64,000 nt of DNA from Piezodorus guildinii. Its lineage: Eukaryota > Arthropoda > Insecta > Hemiptera > Pentatomidae. Under the pieces are notes generated by a model that saw nothing but the letters and a program-made list of their open reading frames with translations, was not told the origin of the DNA and ran no database searches. The position numbers and the translations under genes were made by a program. This document shows positions 35,100 through 46,628 of this stretch, piece after piece (the stretch's first letter is position 1; every line of letters starts with the position of its first letter). Location: assembly GCA_023052935.1 (NCBI GenBank), contig CM041297.1, positions 91,791,521 to 91,855,520 of the forward strand, in the 5' to 3' direction.

Positions 35100-35560
35100 T
35101 CCATTTACCGATTTGTATTGAAATTTACAAGTCAGTTGAGATAATTTGAAAATTGGATAGACAGGAGTGTTTGAACAAACGGGATTTAAATTTGGAAGAG
35201 TATTAGAGTGACGGATATAAGAAGGAATAGAATTCCATACGGACGTGGATCGGATAAGGAAAGATCTGTCGTAAGCTGCTGTTCGATGAGGCGTTATTTA
35301 CAGGTCTGAAGGCGGCGAACGATTTTTGCGGGAGGAGGATTTAAATGAAAATATATCAGAGATGCACGATGGACGTTGAGATTGGAGAACTTGAAGGGGA
35401 AAGGATGCCAGGAAGTACTTAAAACGGTGGAAAGGGTAAAACCACTTCAACTCCTTGTAGAATCGGGTTACAGAGGTGTCTCTGAATATGAACGTAAGAT
35501 GAAACGTATCAGGCAGTTAAATAATCGTTTTAGTTTAGCTTCAAGATCACCAGAGATAAA
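35100..35560 (-). pseudogene. LINE reverse transcriptase C-terminal relic (CR1/Jockey-like)
   Basis: The minus strand reads PSCISDIFSFKSSSRKNRSP, then AYDRSFLIRSTSVWNSIPSY, the R-S-x-x-V-x-x-x-x-x-WNSLP pattern near the C-terminus of many LINE reverse transcriptases. A frameshift then shifts into SKFKSRLFKHS. It is strongly decayed. The plus-strand frame at 35376-35615 is its shadow. Confidence 0.6.
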
Positions 35561-36785
35561 TATGTATATATCTATGAATTCATATAATTTGTGTACTCTG
35601 TATTTGTATATATAAATTCATTAGTTCGCCCGGACCTGGGTAGGTAGAAAATTACTGTCTCACCGAAGGAAGGGATCTCGACTCTGCAGTCTCAACCAAT
35701 TATATTTTTAATGCTTGGATGATGGTTTCTCCCATCCAGTAAAGTCGAAGCGAAAGCAGGCAGTCCACAGTGGACTTAAAAATGTCCAAATTTAAATACA
35801 TGAAAAGGTAGTACAAGTTCTGAAAGGCCTGAATTGTTGCATTATTTGTGTTTGCGTAACATCTACGCTCAATTAAATCAATGTGCCACAAGCGGCCATA
35901 TTTTGTTATAAAAAACATATGGTAAGAAGAGAAGCCCAAGTAAAGCAGAAGCGTGCACGCTACACACCATTTCCTTCTTCTTTTCTGAGTACGCTATGCT
36001 AAGAATGGAGTAGAGGAAGAAAAGCTCGCCCTAGGCTGGACGACAAAGCGAGATGAACTGAGAAGACGAATACACCAACATGTAAATATTTATGAAGTCC
36101 ACCTAAAATGTTATCCATGACCCTTTTCCATTTGTTTAAATTCACTAATATTTCATGCCAGCAGTTTCTCTTTTCACTCATTCAATAGAGTCCACTTGTT
36201 CTAGCTGCCACTTGGTCTAGTCCTAATCATTTTTCATAATGATGGTTAGACCAAAAAATTTGTTTTTGCAACTATTACGTTTGTTACTTGTTTCTTGTGG
36301 AATAAAGGAGATTAAAAAAATGCCTTGTAATTATAAACCTTATGAAATGTCCTAAACCATAATAAAAACCGTACCTAAATCATTGGCATGGTTTATAAAG
36401 AGTTAGCGGAAACCAAGTATCGCGACGTCATTTTATGCATAGAGGGAAGAGATAGTTAAAAAAAAAAAAAAAAAAAAATAGCAGAAAAAATAAATTTAAT
36501 CTGAATGGATTTTTATTTGTCGGTAAAATAAAATTAAATACACTAGCTACATTCTATTGTGTCTATTATTCATTCATAACTTCCTAATAAAGGTATGTTA
36601 ACTAATAATAAAAATAATATATATGAAATAAGTAACATTTTTATCATATGTAAAAAGATTTTCCTGCATTGTATAATTAAAAACTCTTAACTTCAACTAA
36701 ATAATCATATTTGTAGGTGTTTGAACGTTTGGGAAAACAAAAGCTGGGAGGGTAACAAATATTTTCTTTGCCTCTCTGTTTGCAG
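35561..36785. other. Spacer, presumed intron of the exon at 36786
   Basis: AT-rich with a poly(A) run near 36459. No repeat family recognised. A pyrimidine tract precedes 36786. Confidence 0.3.
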
Positions 36786-36840
36786 TATAGGATCGGAGTG
36801 TTTGACCAAGAGCATCTACCGAAGGTGTAAACACAAGGGG
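36786..36840 (+). CDS. Candidate terminal coding exon with poly(A) signal
   Basis: The acceptor is strong (TTTGCCTCTCTGTTTGCAG). The phase-0 frame reads YRIGVFDQEHLPKV then TAA at 36838-36840. AATAAA lies at 36959-36964, giving a plausible short 3' UTR. A GTGTAA at 36835 could be a weak donor instead, and another frame stays open to 36963. No family recognised. Confidence 0.35.
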
Positions 36841-36958
36841 ATTGTCGATTATTTAATCTGGTTATTTCTTGACAATTTAATTTTCGGTCCGCATATTTTT
36901 GTACATACGAGGAATGCCATGTCACCAAAATCAACTCTACCGAAAATCTTTATATTTC

Positions 36959-36964
36959 AATAAA
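36959..36964 (+). promoter_or_regulatory. Candidate poly(A) signal AATAAA
   Basis: Located about 120 nt after the stop of the candidate terminal exon. Confidence 0.3.
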
Positions 36965-37375
36965 ACTCACATTTTTAGAATTTTTCACTAGTGTATGTAT
37001 TACACTACTATAGCGGAACAAGCAAGATATGGATATCTAGTTCAGGAATGATGAGACGAAAATCACCCGAGCACACTACTTCCATACCAGAAATAATATT
37101 AGCGAACTTACATTAATCACTAAATTAATGCTTTTCATAGAACATCTATTTATTTTTTAAGGAAAAATACGAAAATGATCTAAAATAAAGAAATTTTAAT
37201 TACACAAAAATTATGTTTGTGTGTTTTTGCCACTCTCTATCAACCTTTATGACTTAATTTACTAGACGGTAATGTTTCTAAAATTGTGCGACTTTCTAGT
37301 GTTTTATGATTATATACCACTCTTATTACCGAAAATCAATTCATAATATTTTTTTTTTAATCTATTTATTATTAT
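36965..37375. other. Spacer, nothing identified
   Basis: AT-rich sequence; no gene or repeat recognised. Confidence 0.4.
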
Positions 37376-37451
37376 TGTGTGGTCTCGTGGATAGACTGTT
37401 TTAAGGATCCTTGGTTCAAATTCAACTTTGGTAAAAATATTATTTATTCTT
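37376..37451 (+). repeat. tRNA-derived SINE head
   Basis: TGGTCTCGTGGATAGAC resembles an A box and GGTTCAAATTC a B box, spaced as in tRNA genes. ATTATTTATTCT follows, as after the head at 18090. The Penelope element begins directly after this tail. Confidence 0.5.
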
Positions 37452-37958
37452 GGAAGGAATTAGTCCGGGTGGCGGTCATTAAATGAAACAACTAAATAGT
37501 TTCAACTATTTTATTGTTTGCCAACGTTTCGACCCCCTTTGTGGGTCATCATCAGGGCTAAAGATACAAAAGAATATAATTTCAATGACATTACATACAA
37601 TATTATATAACCTATTTAGCTAGAGAACGTCGGTATTAAAAAATAACAGAAGAACTGTATATGTAAAAAAAAAAAAAAAAAAAAATTAATTAAAATACAA
37701 TGACCATAGTACAATGATGAAAGTGTTATACAGAAAAATAAAAGTGTTCACTAAACATAATTTAGACAGGTATCAATAATTTACATGAAATATGAAATAT
37801 AAAAATATGAAGTAGAGTGGAGATACGTACCGCATGGTGGGAGAATGGAAACTAGGTACTGTTTGGTAGATGGGGGGTAGGTAGGATGGAAAATACGTGG
37901 GAAAAAGGTAGTATGGAAAGTACGTACTGATTTATGGACAGGGTCTGACAACAATGAC

Positions 37959-38254
37959 TAAAATTCTTAATATTGAGGGTGTATAGTCGACTGTAGAAAC
38001 TATTATAGGTGGAATAGTCAGGAATCAGTCATTTTTGAAAAGTTTTTAATTTTGCCAACGTTTCGGCTCAAGCTTGTGAGCCATCATCAGGGCATTACTG
38101 AGCCATGTCCAAGCATAAACTGAAGTTATGCTTGGACATGGCTCAGTAATGCCCTGATGATGGCTCACAAGCTTGAGCCGAAACGTTGGCAAAATTAAAA
38201 ACTTTTCAAAATGACTGATTCCTGACTATTCCACCTATAATAAAATTCTTAATA
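37959..38254 (+). mobile_element. Palindromic Penelope-derived element, family B, nested in family A
   Basis: The 268-bp element (37973-38240) lies between perfect 14-bp repeats TAAAATTCTTAATA. It begins with a single-copy tail containing TGTATAGTCGAC, followed by two nearly perfect inverted arms meeting near 38117. Each arm runs from ATAGGTGGAATAGTCAGG through the CTGATGA/GGCTC stem/GAAAC motif to GTCCAAGCATAAACT. Same layout as the family-A palindromes but unrelated outside the motif. Confidence 0.88.
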
Positions 38255-38702
38255 CTACCATACAAAGAATCAATGAAATTTAACTTATGATTATAATAAT
38301 GATACAGGATAACAACAATTCTAATTTAATTCTTGAAATATCACCTATATAATAGTAAGAACAGTGATGGAAGATGTATATGGAGAAAAACTGACTGTAC
38401 CTCCCAACTTAATTATCCCTAATTCTGTTTTTGGTATCCAAAGATAACAGGGTGGAAAAAATGATAATGGAACATTGTAAAATACGCTAATTGACAAATC
38501 TTACAGGTTGATAAAAAAGATAAATAAACATAAACACAAGTTGGAATAAATTGAATAGTGAAGACATTTAGAAAATTTTAAATACATAAACAAAACAAAA
38601 AAAAATGCATATATAGAATTATATGGATACCTAAAATAGATTTAAAACAATAATAATGAAAAACAAAACAATATACATAGTGGGATAGACAGAGAAAATA
38701 TG

Positions 38703-39660
38703 CTACTTAATAGAGTTTAATATGTGGCTATATGTGGAGGAAATGCATTGTTTATCGGTTTTGTGGTTTACAGGATTGGATTGAAGGTGGATGTGGACGG
38801 ATTCAGCGGATAGTCTTTTCTTATGGTTTGGAACATATTCTAAAATGGAGCAGTCGTCAAAGTTAAAGGAATGATTGAAAAGTATGGAGTGTTCAGAAAG
38901 TTTTGAGGCTAGAGGGTTTCGTGAGGATACGGAGAGTTTATGCTGCGATATTCTGTTTTTAGGTAATTTTTGGTTTCTCCTACTTAGGATACATCACAAT
39001 CTGAACATGAAATTTTATACACAATATTGGAACGATATATAGGAGTGATCGGGTCTTTTGTATTGGTAAAAAGGTGAGAAAGCTTGTTCTGGGTCTTTAG
39101 TCCTAGTTTTAAGGAAGGTAAGGAAAATTTAAGGATTTTTTTTATATTTTCAGAAAGGTGCGGAATGTAAGGTAGGGATCTATATAAAAATATCATGGGT
39201 GAATCATGGTCAGGAATTGTGGGGGAAGTAACGGTGGTTTTAGTGTTATTATAAGAATCTATAAGGTTTTTAATGACTTTTTTTGGGAAGCTGTTTAAGG
39301 TTAATATTTTTTTAACACGTTCGATATTATTAGGATGGTACTTTGGATCAGACAAGGATAGGCAACGGTGGACGAGATTCTTGGCAGCATTTAATTTCTG
39401 ATTGTTAATTTAATTTCTGGGTGTTGGAGAAGAAGTTGAGCAGTCTACCGGAATAGGTGGATTTGGTGTACCAGTCAGTTGAAATAGAACCGTCAGTGTT
39501 TCTAGTGATAAGTAAGTCTAAAAAGGGGATTGTCAAGTTGTTTTCTCTTTCTACGGTAAAACGGAAGCGTGGATCATATGAATTAAACGATTTTAGGATA
39601 TCGGGGATTTTGTCTGGGTTTATTATTAGGATGAGGTCGTCCACGTACTTTTTAATAAAT
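38703..39660 (-). pseudogene. Penelope reverse transcriptase C-terminus and GIY-YIG endonuclease, broken
   Basis: Minus strand, in order: KKYVDDLILIINPD (catalytic YVDD) at the upstream edge; TIPFLDLLITRNTDGSIST and DWYTKSTYSGRLLNFFSN, typical of Penelope; AAKNLVHRCLSLSDPKYHPN; NIVYKISCSDCDVS then a stop in place of Tyr and VGET, the start of the GIY-YIG domain; then, after a frameshift near 38950, LSEHSILFNHSFNFDDCSIL and HKKRLSAESVHIHL with the candidate catalytic Glu, ending at TAG 38703-38705. Multiple frameshifts and the missing N-terminus make it non-functional. Confidence 0.9.
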
Positions 39661-40182
39661 ATACTGGAAGGAATTAGTCCGGGTGGCGGTCATTAAATGA
39701 AACAACTAAATAGTTTCAACTATTTTATTGATTGCCAACGTTTCGACCCCCTTTGTGGGTCATCATCAGGGCTAAAAAGATACAAAAGAATATAATTTCA
39801 ATGACATTACATACAATATTATATAACCTATTTAGCTAGAGAACGTCGGATTAAAAAATAACAGAAGAACTATATATGTAAAAAAAAAAAAAAAAAAGCT
39901 TAATTAAAATACAATGACCATAGTACAATAATGAAAGTGTTATACAGAAAAAATAAAAATGTTCACTAAACAAAATTTACACAGGTATCAATAATTTACA
40001 TGAAATATGAAATATAAAAATATGAAGTAGAGTGGAGATACGTACCGCATAGTGGGAGAATGGAAACTAGGTACCGTTTGGTAGATGGGGGGTAGGTAGG
40101 ATGGGGTAGGTTTTTCCATCCTACCTACCCCCTTTCCTACTAATAATAATAATAGTGATAGACCACCATATTCATACAATAT

Positions 40183-40377
40183 ATAATTAAATTTTTCTTC
40201 AGTACGCTGGCGAGCCCTCCTCTCCACTCTGTTCACACAGAATTAAAAAACGGAATCGAAGAGATCTCTCAGCCGCGTCACAGCTCGATCACGCTTAATA
40301 TAATATATAATTATTATTTCTAAAATTAAATTTTTCCTCAGTACGCTGGCGAGCCCTCTTCTGTACTCTGTTTACAC
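40183..40377. repeat. Tandem duplication of a ~52-nt GC-richer segment
   Basis: CAGTACGCTGGCGAGCCCTC, with about 10 nt before and 20 nt after it, occurs at about 40200 and again at about 40341, with ~140 nt between starts and a few differences. Confidence 0.75.
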
Positions 40378-40419
40378 TTCCCCTTGTTTACACTCCACCC
40401 TTGCACCAACATATATACC

Positions 40420-41130
40420 TTTGCTCATGATACAGCACTTCTTTCTTCGCACTGAGATTGCACTATTACTTCTATTTTCTTACAAAATCATAGATTTGAC
40501 CTAGAAATGTGGTTTCTAAAATGGAAAATCAAAATTAATGCCTCCTAATCGAGCCATGTGAGCTTTTCTCTGCGGAAAGGTATTGTTATTGTAAGGTAAG
40601 GTTGTGCAACTGTGAAAATCGACAACAATCCAGTACCTTCAAAAACCTTCATACGATACCTCGGACTATATTTAGATAAAAAAGTTACATGGAACATACA
40701 TACGAAGTTAAAGCGACAAGAATTAACAAGACGTTACAAACAACTTTCATATCTATAGGATTACAGATCACCACTAAATTTACGAAACAAGCGACTAATA
40801 TATACGACTCTACTGAGGCCAATATGGACATACGGAGCAGAACATTGGGATTCTGCAAAACACATACAACTCAGTCCAAAATTTAACGAAAAATTGTTCA
40901 CGCACCATGGTATGTTTCGAATCACACGATACACAATACGACACATCATCCAAATCAACTTGTTTCTTCCCTTTCTTCCTCCCTGTTACCAAGGAAGACA
41001 CAAAGAAGACTTAAAAGCCGATGGCCTAGAGATCTTATAATCTAAAAATTCAGGACTCTGGTTAGGAGGAAAATAACATTCGCTTGATGCGCAGCAACGC
41101 AGTTGCGAATAAAACAGAGACAATAATTAT
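40420..41130 (+). pseudogene. Decayed Jockey-clade ORF2 C-terminal half
   Basis: The plus strand reads FAHDTALL (decayed FADD), KWKIKINAS, then FIRYLGLYLDKKVTWNIHTK, LKRQELTRRYKQLSYL, LRPIWTYGAEHWDSAKHIQL and at the end SRWPRDLI with a stop near 41040. Stops and frameshifts are scattered. An (ATA)n run follows at 41125. It belongs to the same clade as the element at 18657-23225 but is older. Confidence 0.8.
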
Positions 41131-41989
41131 AATAATAATAATAAAAACTTAAGTATTCAACGTAATATACATATTATTCCTACAACAAAGAAAAAAAATG
41201 TAAGATTAATTGTAATTAAATTTAACAATGTTTTTTACTCACTTGCCTATATGAAATATAAAGTATAAAGAAAATCTAAAATTTATTCTACATCGTATAT
41301 TATTGCGATGGTGAAACATTTCGGCTTCTAGTTTTCAACTCCTCAGGATTCCAGTAACTTGTATTGCTAAATGGAAAGTTGTAAGAACTAATATTACCTA
41401 TTTTCGTTAGATGATCTGAATGGGAGATCACAAAAAAAATATATATTTTTTCTTTAGCCGACCGAACTTGCTAGTTGAGATTTTTTTACACATGTCTGAT
41501 TGAAGAAATATTTCATTTATTTCGAAAATTATTCCCCCATTTATGTTCCACGGAATTCCCAAATCTAATTAGACTTCAATATTGTTCTGGGATCTCCTGT
41601 GACCCCGTGTTTCCCTAATAAGTGGGGAATTGGGAAACCATATTTTCTCCTTATCTTGATTGTCGGCGTCTTTCATCAATCGACAAAAAATCACCCGGGA
41701 AATTGGAAACTTTAACGAATTGTTGTTTTATGGTATTATGAAATTATAATTATAATTAGTTATAATAGTAGTACTAATATAATCAGTACCAAAAATGTAT
41801 CAAGTTCGATAATTATTTTTTTCTCCTTTATATTTCTGTCTACTTCATTGGTTTAGTTTAGAAATTATATGAACAAGTCGTATACAAGCTTAAAGATATT
41901 ATTTTTACAAATTCTTAAATATTCATTGGTGTTATATGATGACCTTGAATCAGAGGCTGCAAAAAATATCAAAATAAGCCAACAAATTA
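41131..41989. other. Spacer with a possible repeat-E scrap
   Basis: At 41240-41360 ATATGAAATATAAAGTATAA and TATTATTGCGATGGTGAAA resemble the terminal part of repeat E in minus orientation. The rest is unassigned. Confidence 0.3.
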
Positions 41990-42840
41990 AGTGTAAAAAT
42001 TTGGTTTCGCCCAACACACGTCTTTCACTTACCTCCGTTGTTATCATCAATTCTAGAATTTTTAAATATATTTAGAGATGAAAATAAATGTCTAAAAATT
42101 GATAACATTGAGTTTCAAGAGAATTATGTGTATTATTAAATAATCTATTATATTATTATTTACGACAGTCAGTTATCTGCTTTTCATCACTCTTCATTAA
42201 CCTTTACAATTTCGTGTAAACGACAATCTTTAGCTTTCCAATGTCATACATCTATGTTACTGTCCTCATTTTCAAAAACACAAATATTTTTGTTTTTTTC
42301 TTCTTAAAATGGATATCGGATTTTTATAAATGCTAAAAAGATGATACAGTTACATTTATAGAATCTTCAAAATTAGCGGTACTTTTGAGAAAGAAAATAA
42401 ATGAAATCAGTATTTAAGCCTTATCAGAATCATTCAATCAAAACAAAACCTACATGATATAGAAGCTTAGACAATTTTAATCGATATAGGAAATTTAATC
42501 GAAATTGTTATAGCCTTTTTTGAGAAAATCGTAAAAAGTTGCAAAATGTATTGTATAAAGTAGCACTTCCGGTCAGCCGATTTTTAATAAAAAGTTGCTG
42601 TAACATCTCGGGCGTATAGTTGTCTCAAATATAAAATTTCATTTTCGTATGACTATTCCTTTTTGCGTTAGGTTTACCACACACGAATACACACACAGAC
42701 CTTTTTGCGGGACTTTCATTTGGACTGAGGGAACCCTAAAACGTGCATTTCCGGTGAAAACTGGAATCCAAAAGTTTTCAAGGTCGCAATACTTTCCCTA
42801 AATATATATTTCATATATAGGTAAGGGAAAGTAATGAATA
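41990..42840 (+). repeat. Interspersed repeat E copy
   Basis: Runs from CCCAACACACGTCTTTCACT through CACTTCCGGTCAGCCG and GGGCGTATAGTTGTC to GGTCGCAATACTTTCCCT and the terminal ATTTCATATATAGGTAAGGG. Confidence 0.78.
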
Positions 42841-42929
42841 AAAGGACTTATAACTTATGTATTATATTATTTTCTGTCGTGTTACTGGACATAGAGGTAG
42901 GTAAATAATTTCTATTAAGCCATTAAAAA

Positions 42930-43710
42930 TAATAATAATAATAGGCTTACCGAACCCGAAGGTTCGATGCCGATACCACCAAATTCTGTCTACACAGACT
43001 CGTCCAATGTTCGCCGGTCAAGCCCAAGTTGCCGAGATCAGCCTTAACGCAGTCCTCCCATCGACGCTTCGGCCTACCTTTCGGACGTCTACCAGTCAGA
43101 TCCGCGAATACCAGCTTTCTCGGAATCCGTTCCGCACCGAGCCCAACAACTTTATTCGCCCATTTGAGTCTCCGCGATGCTATCAACTCAATATATTCAC
43201 AGGATACAACTTCCGCAATTCCGCGTTGTGCAACCTTCTAAACTCCCCAGTGGCCTCATCACTCTTCGGACCAAATATTTTACGCAGTACCATATTTTTG
43301 AAAACCTTAAGCCGTTGTTCATCCTTCAAAGTAAGCGACCACGTTTCACATCCGTAAAGAACCGTCGGAAGAATAATAGTTTTATAAATTCTAACCTTTA
43401 AGTTTTTAGATAGAAGCCGCGAACTAAGTAACTTAGCAACTGAATAATAACAAGCATTTCCCACCTTTAACCGGGACTTTATTTCTTCCTGGATTTCATT
43501 TTTTCTTGTTATCATTAAACCTAAATACTTGAATTTGTCTACGTGTTCAAAAGTATGCCCTGATATATTAATATCACCAAAATCGCCACCGTTTCTGCTA
43601 CTAATCATATATTTCGTCTTATCGGCATTTAATTAGAGTCCTATTTCTTTACCGGTTTTTATTAACACATTTGTATTTAGTTGTATGGTTTCCGTGTCTT
43701 CACACGGAAT
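42930..43710 (-). pseudogene. RTE-like LINE 3' half with (ATT)n tail
   Basis: The minus strand encodes GKEIGL, a TAG in place of Gln, then LNADKTKYMISSRN; then FKYLGLMITRKNEIQEEI, KTIILPTVLYGCETWSLTL and EQRLKVFKNMVLRKIFG. After a frame change it ends RLKWANKVVGLG, GRRPKGRPKRRWEDCVKADL and a stop at 42947. The 3' end carries (ATT)n. The catalytic FADD lies upstream and is absent. Confidence 0.82.
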
Positions 43711-44317
43711 TACATTTTAAGCAATTAAAAAACTAAATGAAAATAATATTTGTTAAAACCTGGTATATACTGAATTTTCCTGACCACAACACTAATGATA
43801 TTTCATTATATTAAATTTTCTTCTCCTCTTACTCCAAGTTAGGAAGAGCCTCCGGTCATTAAATCCTTAGATACCAAAGATGGTTCTATCATACCCCAAT
43901 TTACCTTCCTTGCTTACCCCCACCACTTTAACGCTTTTTCTGATGCGTTATCTCTCATTTGTTACCTTGAGGTAGGATAGTAAAGGTTGTAGTATTTCTT
44001 TTGCTGATGAAGTTTTAGAAAAACGACATTTTGTCCAGATCACTGACGTAGTGCCGTTTTATATACGTATTCTCTAAAATGGCTCCGAAGATTCAGATTG
44101 AAGTTATATCAGAGTGTAATTAAACGGATGTCAGACGAAGAATATGTGAAAAAAGTCGTTTCGGAAATACACGTTTTCAGGGTCCTGATAAGCAAATGAT
44201 GTGTCTATGTTAGTTTGAGCGTTAAGTTTAGCAAGAAAACAAAAATAACGTACCACCTATAACTGAAATTACATATTAAAGATATGCATATGCACCAAAA
44301 GTCACCAATATCACTTC
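43711..44317. other. Spacer, nothing identified
   Basis: No gene or repeat recognised. Confidence 0.4.
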
Positions 44318-44660
44318 ATAGGTAGAAATAGTCGCGAGTCAGTCGTGTGAAAAAATATTTTAAATTTGCCGACGTTTGGCTCAAACATGGGAGCCCTCAT
44401 CAAGGCTGCAAAAATCATAAAAACCAAAAGGATACTCATCAATACAGTGTGACAATGAAAATTAGTGAATGTAAGAATTATGGCAATGTCAAAATAAATT
44501 TAAAAAAGTACAAATATTTAATGGTAATATTATAAATACAAATAATAATAATATGACTAATACTAAAATGATGATAAGTGTGAAATTCAAATTCAAAAGT
44601 AAGTAGAGAGGTAAAAGAATATATATAAACATACCGTCTGTGAGCCATGTCAAGCATGCA
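44318..44660 (+). repeat. Diverged Penelope family-B relative
   Basis: ATAGGTAGAAATAGTCGCGAG, GCCGACGTTTGGCTCAAAC and GAGCCCTCATCAAGGC follow the order of family B. GAGCCATGTCAAGCATGCA near 44642 may be the far end of the same copy. Confidence 0.5.
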
Positions 44661-44987
44661 TTGAGGAAAAACGAAAAAACATCAATATGCGGTATGGAGG
44701 GGGTTGATGTAAAACCCATAGCGGTCTTTCCCTTTAAATATAAGTATTACAACTTGCCTTAAATTCTTTTCTTTTTTTCTAACTATACAAAAATTATAAA
44801 AAGTAGAATCTGGAGTACACGAAGAAATTGTATAAATGAAAAGGAAAATATACATTAAATAAAACATAATTATTTTTTCATCGTTGTCTTAAGTTTTCTT
44901 TTGGCTTAATTTTAGTAAGATATATATTTGGTCATTTCCAAAAGAAGTTCATTGATTAATTTAACTTCCACACCTTACAAAGTATCT
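44661..44987. other. Spacer, nothing identified
   Basis: AT-rich sequence; no recognised element. Confidence 0.4.
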
Positions 44988-45604
44988 GTAAAACAATTAA
45001 ATTTTTATGATATATCTATACATTTTACATCCCATTTTAACACTTTAAATTAATTATTTTATCAATTGTTTCTTTTTCTAAAAATGCTTACCCATAATGC
45101 ATATTTATCTCTATATTCTGTTACACCGCTTCATCAGCCGAGTCGTCCAATTTAGCATGCTGTGTTAAAACCACATGTTTTAAAAGAGTCATGTCTTATT
45201 ATATCCATTATTAAAAAAAGAAACGAAAAAACTCAAGTTATTCTAAAAATTATATTCACTCACTCAACATCTCATCGGTCGTTGATGTAGATGTTCATGA
45301 CTAACTTGGGGTAGGGATATTGAAAGATTTATAGATAAAATTACAATGCTTGTGTAAAACGTGTTTGAATTATCTACAGCAGTTTGTACTATTTTAAAAC
45401 ATATAATTTAAAAATTGTATTTTTTTGACATAGCAAGCTAAACTGGACGACAAGCCGATGAAGCGGTGTAACAGTAAATAGAGATCAATATGCATCATTG
45501 GTACGCATTTTAAGAAAAGACACGATTGATAAAATAATTAATTTAAATCGCCAAAATGAGATGTAAAAAGTATAGATATATCATAAAAATTTAACTGTTT
45601 TACA
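44988..45604. mobile_element. Large imperfect palindrome, Penelope family C copy 1
   Basis: The left arm (44988 to about 45168) and right arm (about 45433-45604) are imperfect inverted copies; compare TACACCGCTTCATCAGCCGA with the reverse complement of TCGGCTTGTCC...GAAGCGGTGTA-type sequence on the right. The central part (about 45240-45400, including CTAACTTGGGGTAGGG) matches the middle of the element at 58097-58822. No target duplication was found. Confidence 0.6.
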
Positions 45605-45636
45605 CCTGCTCGACTAACTTCCATAAACTCGAGAGA

Positions 45637-46215
45637 ATTCAAAACTTGTCAATGCGGATAATTAATAATTTCCCCCGATACACGAAAATATCATCAATGC
45701 TCCAAGACTTGCAGCTTCCTACAATCAAACAACTTGTCCATTCACAAACAGCTTCTTACTTCAGTAAAACTCCAGTCTCTAAAAACCCATTAATAAAAGA
45801 AATCGGTAATTACAATAAATTTTCACTAAAACGATATACTCATAAGAGAACAAAACATGTATTATTAAATTAACTTACTTTCTTATGTTATAAATCTTAT
45901 AATTTTCAATCATATTATGTATTTTATATTAATTTATGTATTTTCAATTATTTCATGTATTTTCAATTATTTCATGTATCTTTAAATATTTTATGTATTC
46001 TCAATTATTTTATGTGTAGTTTTTATGCGTAGGTTTTTTCCTACAATCGCAAAGTAACCTCAATTTTTCACCATATGTTTGCCATTAGGCTAATGTAGTA
46101 TAATCACAAAAAACAAAAATATTTTCTGATTGTAAGGATGACTCATCCAAAATCATTGTTAACATTTTGTCAAAATGTAAATATGTGAATAAATATTTTA
46201 TTTTTTATTTTTAAT
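45637..46215 (+). pseudogene. 5'-truncated LINE, family F copy 2
   Basis: Encodes LSMRIINNFPRYTKISSMLQ, YFSKTPVSKNPLIKEIGN and a stop at 45871-45873. The 3' UTR (CTGATTGTAAGGATGACTCA and GTGAATAAATATTTTA) matches the copy at 28518-29007. It is a Jockey-like C-terminus without the reverse transcriptase. Confidence 0.75.
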
Positions 46216-46304
46216 TTTTATAATTGTTTCACAAATACTTCACAAATTCCTAGAGCCGAAACATTGTAAGGTGTTGAAAGTGAAAAGGTGATGTTATAGC
46301 AATA

Positions 46305-46436
46305 GCGTTTAGGATATCATGATCTCCAACCCAAACATTACTGAAGGGTGATTAGGGCTAAGGTATAACTCAGGTGTATCTTACACCTGGCGAAAGCCCT
46401 TCTGTAAGCAGGTATGGCCCTCTGACCTACACAAAC
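46305..46436 (+). repeat. Unidentified repeat H, copy 1
   Basis: Shares with 47385-47500 the blocks TCCAACCCAAACA, GGGTGATTAGGGCTAAGG and ACCTGGCGAAAGCC, and a CAGGTGTA...TACACCTG hairpin. Confidence 0.65.
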
Positions 46437-46628
46437 ATAGACTATCACATTTAGACATCGTACATTGATAACCTTTTTCATCTTAAAGAATATATGTTCT
46501 GAACGGCGGATCATTACGACAAAAGTAACTCTAAATTTCTGACATACAAACTGCCGTAAAAATTTTATTCGAGCAACAACAACAGAGATAGAACAGAAGT
46601 AATCGAGAGACGTATGAAAATATTTTAT

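Larger units (their letters stand above)
37453..40134 (-). mobile_element. Penelope-like element, family A, decayed
   Basis: Two direct copies of the family-A terminal region (37453 to about 37972 and about 39664-40134) flank a minus-strand reverse transcriptase-GIY-YIG remnant. In coding orientation both terminal regions show CTGATGATGACCC and GTCGAAAC. The left terminal region is followed by a nested family-B palindrome. The right terminal region abuts the middle of the reverse transcriptase, so the 5' two-thirds of the ORF are missing, a common state for Penelope copies. The right edge ends in a small fold-back (GGGGTAGGTAGGATGG against CCATCCTACCTACCCC). Confidence 0.85.

Noticed and set aside
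35376..35615. Plus-strand 79-codon frame
   Set aside because: It is antisense to a readable LINE C-terminus on the minus strand.
43007..43401. Plus-strand frames at 43.0-43.4 kb
   Set aside because: Antisense shadows of the RTE-like reverse transcriptase fragment.
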